Below are positions 17,503 to 25,359 of a DNA stretch of 64,000 bases, one piece after another. The translations under genes and the position numbers were made by a program. The DNA is from Streptomyces sp. NBC_00690 (GTDB lineage: Bacteria > Actinomycetota > Actinomycetes > Streptomycetales > Streptomycetaceae): contig NZ_CP109009.1 in assembly GCF_036226685.1 (NCBI RefSeq), positions 2,604,001-2,668,000 on the forward strand. The letters run 5' to 3'. How positions within the stretch are numbered: position 1 is the stretch's first letter; each line of letters opens with the position of its first letter. A model generated the notes under the pieces. That model did no database searches. It was not told where the DNA came from and saw only the letters and a program-made list of their open reading frames with translations.

Positions 17503-17684
17503 GGGGTCATCCCTTCTGCGCTCGTCCCCCTCTACTCCAGGGTCACCGCACAAGCGGCGCTCCGCATCCCGGCAGCCCTGAGGAGCCCTGAGAGCCCGGA
17601 AACGACGGACCACCGATCGGATTCCCGGCGGCCCGTCGTACGGGGGCGACTACTGCGGCGGGCGCCTACAGCACCGGCAGGGGT

Positions 17685-19019
17685 TCACACGAGCACATCG
17701 TCCTCACGACCGGGCCAAGCAAGGGTGATGCCGACCCGCTCGCACAGGGCGACCCATCGAGAGTCCGACGGCTCGCGCTCCACCCACAAGACGGCCCTTA
17801 CGGAAGCAGCCCTGTCCCTGAGCCTGTCGTGGTAGTCGAGAAGTTGTCCGATCCCCGTGCGTAGTTGACGGGTCTCATTGGCGGGCGTCAGTGACTTCAC
17901 CTCGCACACCGTCAGATCGGCAGGGGGCAGACGCCATCCGAGATCGAAGTCGGGGTCCGCGACACCTGGCGAGAACACCTCCAGTCCACGCGCGACGGCG
18001 GCCTTGGCCAGGTCGTTCTGTAGCTTGCGGTGCGCCTTGAGGTTTCTCCCGACGAGATCCGAGTCCGGGGGGCTGAGCTGGGCAGGGGACGGGGCGACCG
18101 ACTCGTCCGCCTCGCGGTATCCACAACCGACCGGAACGTCCGCCGGCTGGGTGGAGCGACCGACCGGCGCCAGATGGAACTGGATGACGGGCCTGAGCGG
18201 ACCGCCGCCCGTCTCCGGCGCTTCACCCCAGGAGTACGGCTGCTCCGGGTCCACCGCGAACTCGCCGACATATCGAATGATGCCGCGTGACCCCTCGAAG
18301 AGCCGCAAGGCGAGCCCGAGACTCACATGGTCACGCGTGGACGCATTGCCCAAGGTCTCGAAGGTCTGCGGTCCGATCTGTCCATCGCCCGTGTAGTGGA
18401 ACGTGCCGTCCTCGGCCCACTTGTCGAAGTAGCCGTGCTGGTGACCCGTCTTGGGGTCGCTGAACAGCAGCACGTTCTTCGACTTGGCGCACTTGCTCAT
18501 ACCGCCCTGGCGGCTACCGCCGTAGCGGTCGTGCAGCTCCTTGCGCTTGATGGTCTGGCCGGGCAGGAGGTGCCAGGCAGACGCGGTGTCCACGATCTGT
18601 CCGGCCGTGAATGCCTCCTCGAAGGCGCTCCACTGCTCCTCGGACACCCGGTGCGGATTCGTGGCGAACAAGGTGTTCAGCGGCGACCGCTGCTCGAAGC
18701 GCGCGTCCGCCTTGAACCGCTGCCGTGGGATCGCCTGCGTGAGCCATTCATCCATGACCAGCGGCGCGTACCAGCGCGTTCCGGGGTCTTGCTGCCAGTA
18801 CTCATCCGGGGCACTCGGCTGCTGCGTCGGCACACCAGTGATACGCCCCCGGCCGACAAGCCCTCCACCAGGGCCCGTGACCCACATGACGAACTCGTCG
18901 CCGTCGGCCAACTCCTTCAGGTGCCTCCCGACGCTCCAGGACCTGAGGCTGTGCCCATCCTGCCGGTACCTGTCGAGCTCGAACATCTCCTGGTTGCACG
19001 CCAGAAGCCACGTCGCCAT
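17685..19019 (-). CDS. EVE-like / ScoMcrA-type SRA / PD-(D/E)XK fusion: predicted type IV restriction endonuclease
   Basis: This 444-aa protein appears to have three parts. Residues about 1-120 resemble an EVE (modified-base reader) domain: TWLLACNQEMFELDRYR, GDEFVMWVTGPGGGLVGRGR, and late NPHRVSEEQWSAFEEAF. Residues about 160-285 resemble the SRA-like domain of ScoMcrA: RKELHDRYGGSRQGGMSKCA, DGTFHYTGDGQIGPQ, RGIIRYVGEFAVD. The C-terminal about 110 residues carry a PD-(D/E)XK core: FDLGWRLPPADLTVCEVKSL with Asp and E-x-K, then Gln-Tyr in GIGQLLDYHDR. Enzymes of this type cut DNA bearing modified bases. A GTG two codons upstream is an alternative start. It appears inserted next to glnA2, as accessory defence genes often are. 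Domain calls are by eye. Confidence 0.7.
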   Translation of the reverse strand: MATWLLACNQEMFELDRYRQDGHSLRSWSVGRHLKELADGDEFVMWVTGPGGGLVGRGRITGVPTQQPSAPDEYWQQDPGTRWYAPLVMDEWLTQAIPRQRFKADARFEQRSPLNTLFATNPHRVSEEQWSAFEEAFTAGQIVDTASAWHLLPGQTIKRKELHDRYGGSRQGGMSKCAKSKNVLLFSDPKTGHQHGYFDKWAEDGTFHYTGDGQIGPQTFETLGNASTRDHVSLGLALRLFEGSRGIIRYVGEFAVDPEQPYSWGEAPETGGGPLRPVIQFHLAPVGRSTQPADVPVGCGYREADESVAPSPAQLSPPDSDLVGRNLKAHRKLQNDLAKAAVARGLEVFSPGVADPDFDLGWRLPPADLTVCEVKSLTPANETRQLRTGIGQLLDYHDRLRDRAASVRAVLWVEREPSDSRWVALCERVGITLAWPGREDDVLV

Positions 19020-19129
19020 GCCCACCCCCGTTGGGTCGAGGAGATCAATCCCATGAGGCTACGACAGCACGCTGACAATCCGCGGAGACCGGTTTCGACG
19101 TCAGACGGCCCGGGGCGGGCGAGACGACT

Positions 19130-19160
19130 CAGGGCCAGCGGCTGACGGCCGCTGGCCCTG
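19130..19160 (-). terminator. Hairpin downstream of glnA2-type gene
   Basis: A perfect 12-bp stem CAGGGCCAGCGG / CCGCTGGCCCTG with a 7-nt loop lies 37 bp after the synthetase stop codon and before the restriction-like gene on the same strand. Confidence 0.7.
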
Positions 19161-19196
19161 ATGGTCGTTTCGGAGATGACTCGCTCTCACCTGCGC

Positions 19197-20558
19197 CTAC
19201 AGCACCGGCATCATCTTCCGCAGCTCGAAGGCCGTGACCTCGGAGCGGTACTCCTCCCACTCCTGCTTCTTGTTGCGCAGGAAGAAGTCGAAGACGTGCT
19301 CCCCCAGCGTCTCGGCGACCAGTTCGCTGCGCTCCATCAGGGAGATCGCCTCGCCGAGGTTCTGCGGCAGCGGTTCGATGCCCATCGCCCGTCGTTCGCC
19401 GTCCGACAGCGCCCATACGTCGTCGTCCGCGCCGGGCGGCAGTTCATAGCCCTCCTCGATGCCCTTGAGGCCCGCGGCCAGGAGCACCGCATAGGTCAGG
19501 TAGGGGTTCGCGCCCGAGTCGATGGAGCGCACCTCGACCCGCGAGGAGCCCGTCTTGCCCGGCTTGTACATCGGGACGCGGATCAGCGCCGAGCGGTTGT
19601 TGTGGCCCCAACAGATGTACGAGGGGGCTTCGCCGCCCGCGCCCGCGCTGCGGGCCGAACCGCCCCAGATGCGCTTGTAGGAGTTGACCCACTGGTTGGT
19701 GACGGCGGAGATCTCCGCCGCGTGGCGCAGTAGGCCGGCGATGAAGGAGCGGCCCACCTTGGAGAGTTGGTACTCCGCACCGGACTCGTAGAAGGCGTTC
19801 CGGTCCCCCTCGAAGAGGGAGAGGTGGGTGTGCATCCCGGAGCCCGGGTACTCGCTGAACGGTTTCGGCATGAAGGTCGCCTGTACGCCCTGTTCCAGCG
19901 CGACCTGCTTCATCACCAGCCGGAAGGTCATGACGTTGTCGGCGGTGGAGAGTGCGTCGGCGTACCGCAGGTCGATCTCCTGCTGGCCGGGGGCGCCCTC
20001 GTGGTGGCTGAACTCCACCGAGATCCCCATGGACTCCAGCATGGTGATCGCCTGCCGGCGGAAGTCCATGCCGACGTTCTGGGGGGTGTGGTCGAAGTAG
20101 CCCGAGTTGTCGGCGGGCACGGGTCGGCTGCCGTCGAGGGGCTTGTCCTTCAACAGGAAGAACTCGATCTCCGGGTGGGTGTAGAAGGTGAAGCCCAGAT
20201 CGGAGGTCTTGGCGAGCATCCGCTTGAGCACATAGCGGGGGTCGGCGAAGGACGGGGAGCCGTCGGGCATGAGGATGTCGCAGAACATCCGGGCCGTGCC
20301 CGGGGCCTCCGCACGCCAGGGCAGGATCTGAAAGGTGCCCGGGTCCGGCTTGGCGATCATGTCGGATTCGTACACGCGGGCGAAGCCCTCGATTGCGGAT
20401 CCGTCGAAGCCGATGCCTTCGTCGAACGCCTGCTCAAGCTCGGCGGGGGCCACCGCGACCGACTTCAGGAAGCCGAGCACGTCGGTGAACCACAGACGCA
20501 CGAAGCGGATGTCGCGCTCCTCCAACGTGCGGAGCACGAACTCCTGCTGCTTATCCAT
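19197..20558 (-). CDS. glnA2: Glutamine synthetase family protein, GlnA2 type
   Basis: This 453-aa member of the type I glutamine synthetase family has the beta-grasp N-domain (RFVRLWFTDVLGFLKSVAV) and catalytic motifs FDGSAIEGFARV, GSGMHTHLSLF and RVEVRSIDSGANPYL. The region that carries the adenylylated Tyr (NLYxL) in canonical GlnA reads DDVWALSDGE, with Trp, so control by GlnE is unlikely. In S. coelicolor and Mycobacterium a glnA2 lies near glnE; the S. coelicolor enzyme has been described as a gamma-glutamylpolyamine synthetase rather than a glutamine maker, and the same is inferred here. Start ATG follows GGAAGGATTGGGTGGCA. It is monocistronic with a hairpin after it. Confidence 0.85.
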   Translation of the reverse strand: MDKQQEFVLRTLEERDIRFVRLWFTDVLGFLKSVAVAPAELEQAFDEGIGFDGSAIEGFARVYESDMIAKPDPGTFQILPWRAEAPGTARMFCDILMPDGSPSFADPRYVLKRMLAKTSDLGFTFYTHPEIEFFLLKDKPLDGSRPVPADNSGYFDHTPQNVGMDFRRQAITMLESMGISVEFSHHEGAPGQQEIDLRYADALSTADNVMTFRLVMKQVALEQGVQATFMPKPFSEYPGSGMHTHLSLFEGDRNAFYESGAEYQLSKVGRSFIAGLLRHAAEISAVTNQWVNSYKRIWGGSARSAGAGGEAPSYICWGHNNRSALIRVPMYKPGKTGSSRVEVRSIDSGANPYLTYAVLLAAGLKGIEEGYELPPGADDDVWALSDGERRAMGIEPLPQNLGEAISLMERSELVAETLGEHVFDFFLRNKKQEWEEYRSEVTAFELRKMMPVL

Positions 20559-20786
20559 TGCCACCCAATCCTTCCACCCACTCATTGCTGGTCGAGCCGT
20601 CCGCTCCCGCGAGCATCCCATCCATGGGTTTCCGACACATTGCGCACCAGCGCTGAGCCCCATTGTGGGTCAGGGTGCACCGCCGTACGACCCTGAGGGC
20701 GCCCTGGGCGGTTCCCGGGTGGTTCCGGCCACCTGGCGAAAGCTGTTTTGGCCGCCCCGTATGAGGTGCTCGGCGGGCTCGCTCGC

Positions 20787-20792
20787 TACGAT
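20787..20792 (+). promoter_or_regulatory. Candidate -10 (TACGAT), leaderless start at 20800
   Basis: TACGAT lies exactly 7 nt before the ATG of the DUF6153-like gene, with no ribosome site in between. Confidence 0.5.
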
Positions 20793-20799
20793 CACGGCC

Positions 20800-21162
20800 A
20801 TGGGGGGTTCGCGGCTCGACCTCATCACGCGTAGCACGCGTCCCGCGGCACTGCTGAGTGCCGTGGCGACGCTCCTCGGCGCGCTCGTCATCTGTCTGGG
20901 CGCGCTGACCGATCACCACGCTCCCGCGCCGGCCGCGGGCGATGTGCCGCCGGCCTTCTCCTGCCCCTACGACAACGGGGCCTGTGGATTGCTGCCCGAG
21001 GTCAGCGCCGCCGTACTGACGTCGCCGCCGCCGGACCACCCCGTCGACGCCGGCGAGCAGGGCGTCCGCCGTGACACAGCGCCCGCAGTCGATCGTTCGA
21101 CGCGCTCCGGGGCGCTGGCGCGTGCTCCCGATCTGCACGTCCTTCAGGTGCTGCGGACCTAG
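20800..21162 (+). CDS. Small secreted or membrane protein, DUF6153-like
   Basis: This 120-aa protein has an N-terminal hydrophobic segment at about 14-35 (RPAALLSAVATLLGALVICL), then a His/Pro/Cys-containing region (TDHHAPAPAAG, FSCPYDNGACG). It ends HVLQVLRT. The ending and layout parallel the DUF6153 protein at 29385 (LLAQLSVLRT) and DUF6153 proteins as I recall them. The role of this family is unknown; its His and Cys content and its neighbours hint at metals. It is followed after 128 bp by DUF3105 and DUF305 genes. Start is set by a leaderless promoter. Confidence 0.6.
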   Translation: MGGSRLDLITRSTRPAALLSAVATLLGALVICLGALTDHHAPAPAAGDVPPAFSCPYDNGACGLLPEVSAAVLTSPPPDHPVDAGEQGVRRDTAPAVDRSTRSGALARAPDLHVLQVLRT

Positions 21163-21290
21163 TGCCTTCCTTTCGGACCGGCCGGGGCAGACAACCCGAC
21201 CGGGATCCGGAGGTGGGCCGCAACGGGTCCGCTCCCCCACAGCTCCGCACACACCCCCATCGATCACCCAGTGAAGAAGGACGACACACC

Positions 21291-21935
21291 ATGGCTTCCC
21301 GTAAGACCAGCGACGACCGCCGCGCCCGAATAGAGGCCATGCGCAAGGCCGACCAGTCCCGCGAGCGTCGCAATCGCATCCTCACCATCAGCCTCAGCGG
21401 CATCGTCGTCGCCTCGCTCATCGGCTTCGGCGTCTATGTGCTGGAGAAGGAGAACGACGAGCAGGATCAGAAGGTCGCCCAGGCCAAGGAACCCATCAAG
21501 GACGAGAAGACCTGGGACGCCAAGAAGCTCGGCCGCACCCACGTCAAGCAGGCCGTCAAGTACCCCATGACGCCCCCGGTCGGCGGTGACCACCACCAGG
21601 CGTGGATGAACTGCAACGGTGACGTCTACAAGGAGTCGATCCCGAACGAGAACGCCGTGCACTCCCTGGAGCACGGCGCCGTGTGGGTGACGTACAACGA
21701 CAAGGCCGCCAAGGCCGACGTGGCCAAGTTGGAGAAGCGGGTCAAGGGCAACCAGTACACGCTGATGAGCCCGGTCAAGGACCAGGCCGGCCCGATCATG
21801 CTGAGTGCCTGGGGCAAGCAGCTCACCGTCGAGAAGGCGTCCGACTCGCGGGTGGAGCAGTTCTTCACCAAGTACGTGCTGGGCGAGCAGACTCCCGAGA
21901 AGGGCGCGGCCTGCACGGGCGGCCTGAGGAGCTAG
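21291..21935 (+). CDS. DUF3105 domain membrane-anchored protein
   Basis: This 214-aa protein has a basic cytosolic N-terminus (KTSDDRRARIEAMRKADQSR), one transmembrane helix at about 30-50 (ILTISLSGIVVASLIGFGVY), and an extracytoplasmic DUF3105 domain. The domain carries YPMTPPVGGDHHQAWMNCNG and SLEHGAVWVTY, whose His, Cys and Glu residues could bind metal. The molecular function is not known. It precedes a DUF305 gene by 19 bp and the two are probably one operon, a pairing I recall from other Streptomyces. The ATG follows GAAGAAGGACG. Confidence 0.82.
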   Translation: MASRKTSDDRRARIEAMRKADQSRERRNRILTISLSGIVVASLIGFGVYVLEKENDEQDQKVAQAKEPIKDEKTWDAKKLGRTHVKQAVKYPMTPPVGGDHHQAWMNCNGDVYKESIPNENAVHSLEHGAVWVTYNDKAAKADVAKLEKRVKGNQYTLMSPVKDQAGPIMLSAWGKQLTVEKASDSRVEQFFTKYVLGEQTPEKGAACTGGLRS

Positions 21936-21954
21936 TGAACGGGCGGTGATCGCA

Positions 21955-22605
21955 ATGACACGTACCCATTGGGCCGCCATCGCGGCGGTCGTCCTGGCGC
22001 TGTTGTTCGCCGGGGCCGCGACGGTGGCTTCCGCGGGCGACGGCGACGGCTCCCGGACGCCTGCGTCCGACTCCGCGGACGCGGGATTCGCCCGCGATAT
22101 GTCGCTCCACCACCAGCAGGCGGTGGAGATGTCGTTCATCATCCGCGATCGCACCAAGAACGAGGAGATCCGCCGGCTGGCGTACGACATCGCCAACACC
22201 CAGGCCAATCAGCGCGGCATGATGCTGGGCTGGCTGGACCTGTGGGGGCTGCCGGTCACCACGGCGGGCAGCGAGCCGATGGCCTGGATGTCACAGGGCG
22301 GCGGCGACCACAGCGGACACTCCGGGCAGCAGTCGGCCGGGGAGGGTTCGTTGATGCCGGGGATGGCGACGAAGGCGCAGCTGGAAAAGCTCGGAACCCT
22401 GAGCGGCAAGGCCGCCGAGGTCGAGTTCCTCCAGTTGATGATCGTCCACCACAACGGCGGGGTGGCCATGGCCGAGGGCTGTGTCCGTCTGTGCACGGTG
22501 GCGCCCGAGAAGCAATTGGCGCAGGGCATGGTCGACGCCCAGCGCTCCGAGGTGGAACTGATGGTGGATCTGTTGAAGGGGCGGGGCGCTCAGGTGCGTA
22601 CCTGA
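21955..22605 (+). CDS. DUF305 domain secreted protein
   Basis: This 216-aa protein has an N-terminal signal or anchor segment (AAIAAVVLALLFAGAATVAS) and a DUF305 four-helix, ferritin-like domain. The His-rich helices are RDMSLHHQQAVEMSFIIRD and LQLMIVHHNGGVAMAE, with methionines spaced along them, and a GGGDHSGHSGQ loop lies between. DUF305 proteins are often found with copper genes; metal binding is an inference from that and the His/Met content. A GTG three codons upstream could be the start. It forms an operon with the DUF3105 gene and is convergent with DUF5990. Confidence 0.82.
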   Translation: MTRTHWAAIAAVVLALLFAGAATVASAGDGDGSRTPASDSADAGFARDMSLHHQQAVEMSFIIRDRTKNEEIRRLAYDIANTQANQRGMMLGWLDLWGLPVTTAGSEPMAWMSQGGGDHSGHSGQQSAGEGSLMPGMATKAQLEKLGTLSGKAAEVEFLQLMIVHHNGGVAMAEGCVRLCTVAPEKQLAQGMVDAQRSEVELMVDLLKGRGAQVRT

Positions 22606-22614
22606 GCCGCTTGC

Positions 22615-23058
22615 TCAACCACGTTCGTCCGCTCCGGAGAACCGCCAGGTGATCCGGGGCGGGCGGACCGCCGCGCACAGGGGCAGCCCCCGGTCGTCCG
22701 TCAGAGCGACATCGGTACGCACGGTGCCTCCCGCCGCCGCCTCGGGCGGAAGGTCGGCGAGGAAGAACTTCGCCCGGCGGAACATCGCGAACTCGCCTTC
22801 TGGTGGGAGCTCGCCCCAGGTCAGATAGATGAATCGGGATCCGCGAGGGCCCTGGACGTGCGGTCCTTTGAAATCGGTGGTGCCGTCGGCGGCACCGACC
22901 GTCTCGACGGGGATGTCGAAGACCGCCTCGGACACGTCCGCCGACACCAGTTGTTCGGGGTTCTTGCCCCGCTGGGTGCCCACATGGACATGGCGGTACT
23001 CGCCGCAGCTGCTGCCGGGCAGCTCATGGCCCCTGATCTGCAAGGTCAGCCGCGCCAT
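22615..23058 (-). CDS. DUF5990 family protein
   Basis: This 147-aa protein is of unknown function. It begins MARLTLQIRGHELPGSSCGE and continues with alternating beta-strand-like stretches: VHVGTQRGKNPEQLVSADV, RGSRFIYLTWGE, and RAKFFLADLPPEA. The pattern matches DUF5990 as I remember it, a small family common in Streptomyces that contains no catalytic motif. The ATG follows AAGGGG. The stop lies 9 bp from the convergent DUF305 stop. It diverges from the CBS-domain gene. Confidence 0.72.
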   Translation of the reverse strand: MARLTLQIRGHELPGSSCGEYRHVHVGTQRGKNPEQLVSADVSEAVFDIPVETVGAADGTTDFKGPHVQGPRGSRFIYLTWGELPPEGEFAMFRRAKFFLADLPPEAAAGGTVRTDVALTDDRGLPLCAAVRPPRITWRFSGADERG

Positions 23059-23161
23059 TCCGATCCCCTTCGTCGGTGTCACCCGCACCATATTCACCCA
23101 TGTGGCCTACAGCGGTCGCGTACTCCCAATGGCCCCATGACGATGAGTTCGCCCGGACCTT

Positions 23162-23182
23162 CAGCTGCCCGCGGGGCAGCTG
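23162..23182. promoter_or_regulatory. Perfect hairpin in the leader of the CBS-domain gene
   Basis: CAGCTGCCC and GGGCAGCTG form a perfect 9-bp inverted repeat around a 3-nt loop (GCG), 26 bp upstream of the CBS start codon. It could be an operator, an attenuator or a stabilising leader stem. Confidence 0.5.
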
Positions 23183-23207
23183 TGACGTACCAGGAGGCGC
23201 GAACGTC

Positions 23208-23627
23208 ATGACCACCGCCAAGGACATCATGCACAGCGGGGCACAGTGGATTCCCGCACACGAGACCCTCGACCGAGCCGCGCAGCTGATGCGTGCCCAC
23301 CATGTGGGGGCGCTGCCGATCGCCGATGCCAATGAGCGGCTCTGCGGCATTCTCACCGACCGTGACATCGTCGTGGGCTGCGTCGCCCTCGGCCACGATC
23401 CGGCCAAGGTGACCGCCGGTGAGCTCGCCAAGGGCACGCCGCGCTGGATCGAGGCCGACTCGGGGGTGGAGGACGTCCTCCAGGAGATGGAGGTCCATCA
23501 GATCCGTCGACTGCCGGTGATCGAGGGCAAGCGGCTGGTGGGCATGATCAGCGAGGCTGATCTAGCCCAGCACCTCTCGGACGAACAACTCGCCGGGTGG
23601 GTGGAGCGGGTCTACGCCAGGGGCTGA
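23208..23627 (+). CDS. CBS-domain protein (tandem CBS pair)
   Basis: This 139-aa protein consists of one Bateman module: CBS1 (TAKDIMHSGAQWIPAHETL to RLCGILTDRDIVVG) and CBS2 (RWIEADSGVEDVLQEMEVHQ to RRLPVIEGKRLVGMISEADL). Such pairs bind adenosyl compounds such as AMP, ATP or SAM and act as sensors; the partner is unknown. The ATG follows AGGAGG. The last 16 bp overlap the end of the convergent hydrolase gene. A perfect hairpin lies in its leader. Confidence 0.88.
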   Translation: MTTAKDIMHSGAQWIPAHETLDRAAQLMRAHHVGALPIADANERLCGILTDRDIVVGCVALGHDPAKVTAGELAKGTPRWIEADSGVEDVLQEMEVHQIRRLPVIEGKRLVGMISEADLAQHLSDEQLAGWVERVYARG

Positions 23628-24478
23628 CCGGCGCCGCCCATGTCGAGCACCGCCCGGGCCACCGCGTCCGGGCGGTCCAGCATCAGCAGATGGCCCGCGG
23701 GCCCGATCTCGCGGTAGCGGGCGCCCAGTACGGTGGCGAGCCGCTGTTGCCGAGCCAGTCGGCGCCGTCCGCCCCTCGAAGCCGCGAGAACGGTGACGGG
23801 CACCCCGATGGGCAGGGGACGGCGTTCGCGCAGGGCGAGGAGTTCGACGGCAACCGCGCGGTAGTGCGCGTTCTCCAACAACGCTCCCCGCAGGACGCGG
23901 GTCGTGGCGTAGCAGCGGCGGACGAGTTCACGGGGGGCCGGGTCGCCGCCCCCGGTACGGGCGAGGCGTACGGCCAGTCGGCGGGCGGTGGGGCCAAGGG
24001 CCGCGGGGACACCAACGGCACCGAGGGCGCTGCCCACGCCAAGGGCCGCTGCGCTCCGCAGTGCGGGGGCGGCCGGGGTGCGGACGCCCTCCTCCACGCT
24101 GGAGTCGACCAGGACCACGCCTGCGGTCATCGAGGGGTGGAGTCGGGCGAAGGCTTCGACGTGGAACCCGGCGATGGAGTGTCCGACCACGGTCACGCCG
24201 GTCCGGGGCTCATGGGCCGGGAGTCCCGTCGGGTCGAGCGCGCGCACGAGAGCCGCGATCCGGTGGGCCTCCCCGGCTAGCGAGGGCGGGACGAGGGCTG
24301 GGCCGCTCAGCCCGTGCCCAGGGCGGTCGAAGCGCACGACCGTGCGGTGAGGAGCGAGCAGGGGGACGACGGGGTCCCAGTCGAACCAGGTGAGACCGAG
24401 CCCGGCGCTGAGCACACAGAGCGGGCCGGAGCCCTCAACGCGTACGTGGTGGGGTACGCCGGCGATCCGGATCCACAT
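23612..24478 (-). CDS. Alpha/beta hydrolase
   Basis: This 288-aa alpha/beta hydrolase has FDRPGHGLSG after strand 4, the nucleophile elbow VVGHSIAGFH (Ser in G-H-S-I-A-G), an acid residue in VLVDSS, and the catalytic His near PAGHLLMLDRPD. Substrate is unknown; relatives include esterases and haloperoxidase-like hydrolases. Start is an ATG (or the GTG one codon earlier) after AGAGG. The 3' end overlaps the CBS gene by 16 bp tail-to-tail. Confidence 0.82.
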   Translation of the reverse strand: MWIRIAGVPHHVRVEGSGPLCVLSAGLGLTWFDWDPVVPLLAPHRTVVRFDRPGHGLSGPALVPPSLAGEAHRIAALVRALDPTGLPAHEPRTGVTVVGHSIAGFHVEAFARLHPSMTAGVVLVDSSVEEGVRTPAAPALRSAAALGVGSALGAVGVPAALGPTARRLAVRLARTGGGDPAPRELVRRCYATTRVLRGALLENAHYRAVAVELLALRERRPLPIGVPVTVLAASRGGRRRLARQQRLATVLGARYREIGPAGHLLMLDRPDAVARAVLDMGGAGQPLA

Positions 24479-24770
24479 CACGGCACCTCTTCCGCCCGTG
24501 GGCGAAGGGCCGCCGTCCGGGGCACTACCGCCGTACGAGAGGTTCCCCACCCAGTACGACCTCCGACGTTCGCACGTCGACGCACTGCTCTCGGCTTCAC
24601 ACGGTCTCACCTACGTCCAGCGGAGTTCGGGCCACGAGTCGATCGAGACGACCTCAGATCGGTGCACCTCGATCGTGGGCCGGACCGTCCACCACCCCTC
24701 GCAGGACACGCCGGGGTGCAGTGGGGCAGCCCCCACTCCCCTCTCTGACCTGACGGCCGGGCGAGGCGGT

Positions 24771-25349
24771 CTAGATCAAGGATCTACTACCGGCCCCTTG
24801 ATCCCCGCCCAACTCACGAAGCATGACGTGGTACGTGGGGGAATCCGGGAACGGTTGCACACTGCCCACACGCGCATACCCCCACCGCTCGTACAGGCGC
24901 CGAACGCCGGGCTTGTGTGGCTCGACCATCAGCGTCACACGTTCCTCAGGACGGCCGGTCAAGAGGTCTTCGTGGATGGCCTGCGCTGTGCCGGTCTTCC
25001 TCCAGGGAGTCCGGACCATCAGCTCAAACAGAGCCAACGTCCGCGAACCGGTCTCCGTCGTGTCGAGCCCGGTGGCCGGGTCGGTCAGTCCCACCCACCA
25101 GCGGGGGGATTCCGGAAGCGGGGCAGCGTAGGCGTAGCCAATCGCCTGATCGCCGTCGTAGCCGACGACTGCGGTCCACCCGGGTCGGGAAATGTGACCC
25201 TGCAATCGCTCCTGGAACCGGTGCAGGGACAGGAAGGGTTCGGCGAGCCTGTCTGCGTATACCTCGGCGTAGGTGTCGACAAGTGTGTCTCGCACGGTGT
25301 CGACGTCCTGAAGTCCGAAGCGACGCAACGTCAGGGGAAAGTCAGTCAT
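24771..25349 (-). CDS. GNAT family N-acetyltransferase
   Basis: This 192-aa protein has GNAT strands including WTAVVGYDGDQAIGYAYAAP, the motif A region FELMVRTPWRKTGTAQAIHE (acetyl-CoA loop in a R-x-x-x-x-G/A form), and the C-terminal EPHKPGVRRLYERWGYARVG. Substrate is unknown. The ATG follows GAGGAACTG. It lies 10 bp downstream of the XRE-TPR regulator on the same strand and is very likely in its operon, which suggests it is a regulatory or self-modifying output of that locus. Confidence 0.85.
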   Translation of the reverse strand: MTDFPLTLRRFGLQDVDTVRDTLVDTYAEVYADRLAEPFLSLHRFQERLQGHISRPGWTAVVGYDGDQAIGYAYAAPLPESPRWWVGLTDPATGLDTTETGSRTLALFELMVRTPWRKTGTAQAIHEDLLTGRPEERVTLMVEPHKPGVRRLYERWGYARVGSVQPFPDSPTYHVMLRELGGDQGAGSRSLI

Positions 25350-25359
25350 CAGTTCCTCT

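Noticed and set aside
17302-19019. Toxin-antitoxin module formed by the antitoxin-like gene and the nuclease-like gene
   Set aside because: The genes are 182 bp apart, the antitoxin-like gene is downstream, and the large protein has the plan of a restriction enzyme rather than a small toxin.
20559-20799. Possible GlnR box upstream of the glnA2-type gene (CACCTGGCGAAAG region)
   Set aside because: Only one partial half-site is visible and the GlnR consensus needs two spaced pairs; the evidence is too weak.
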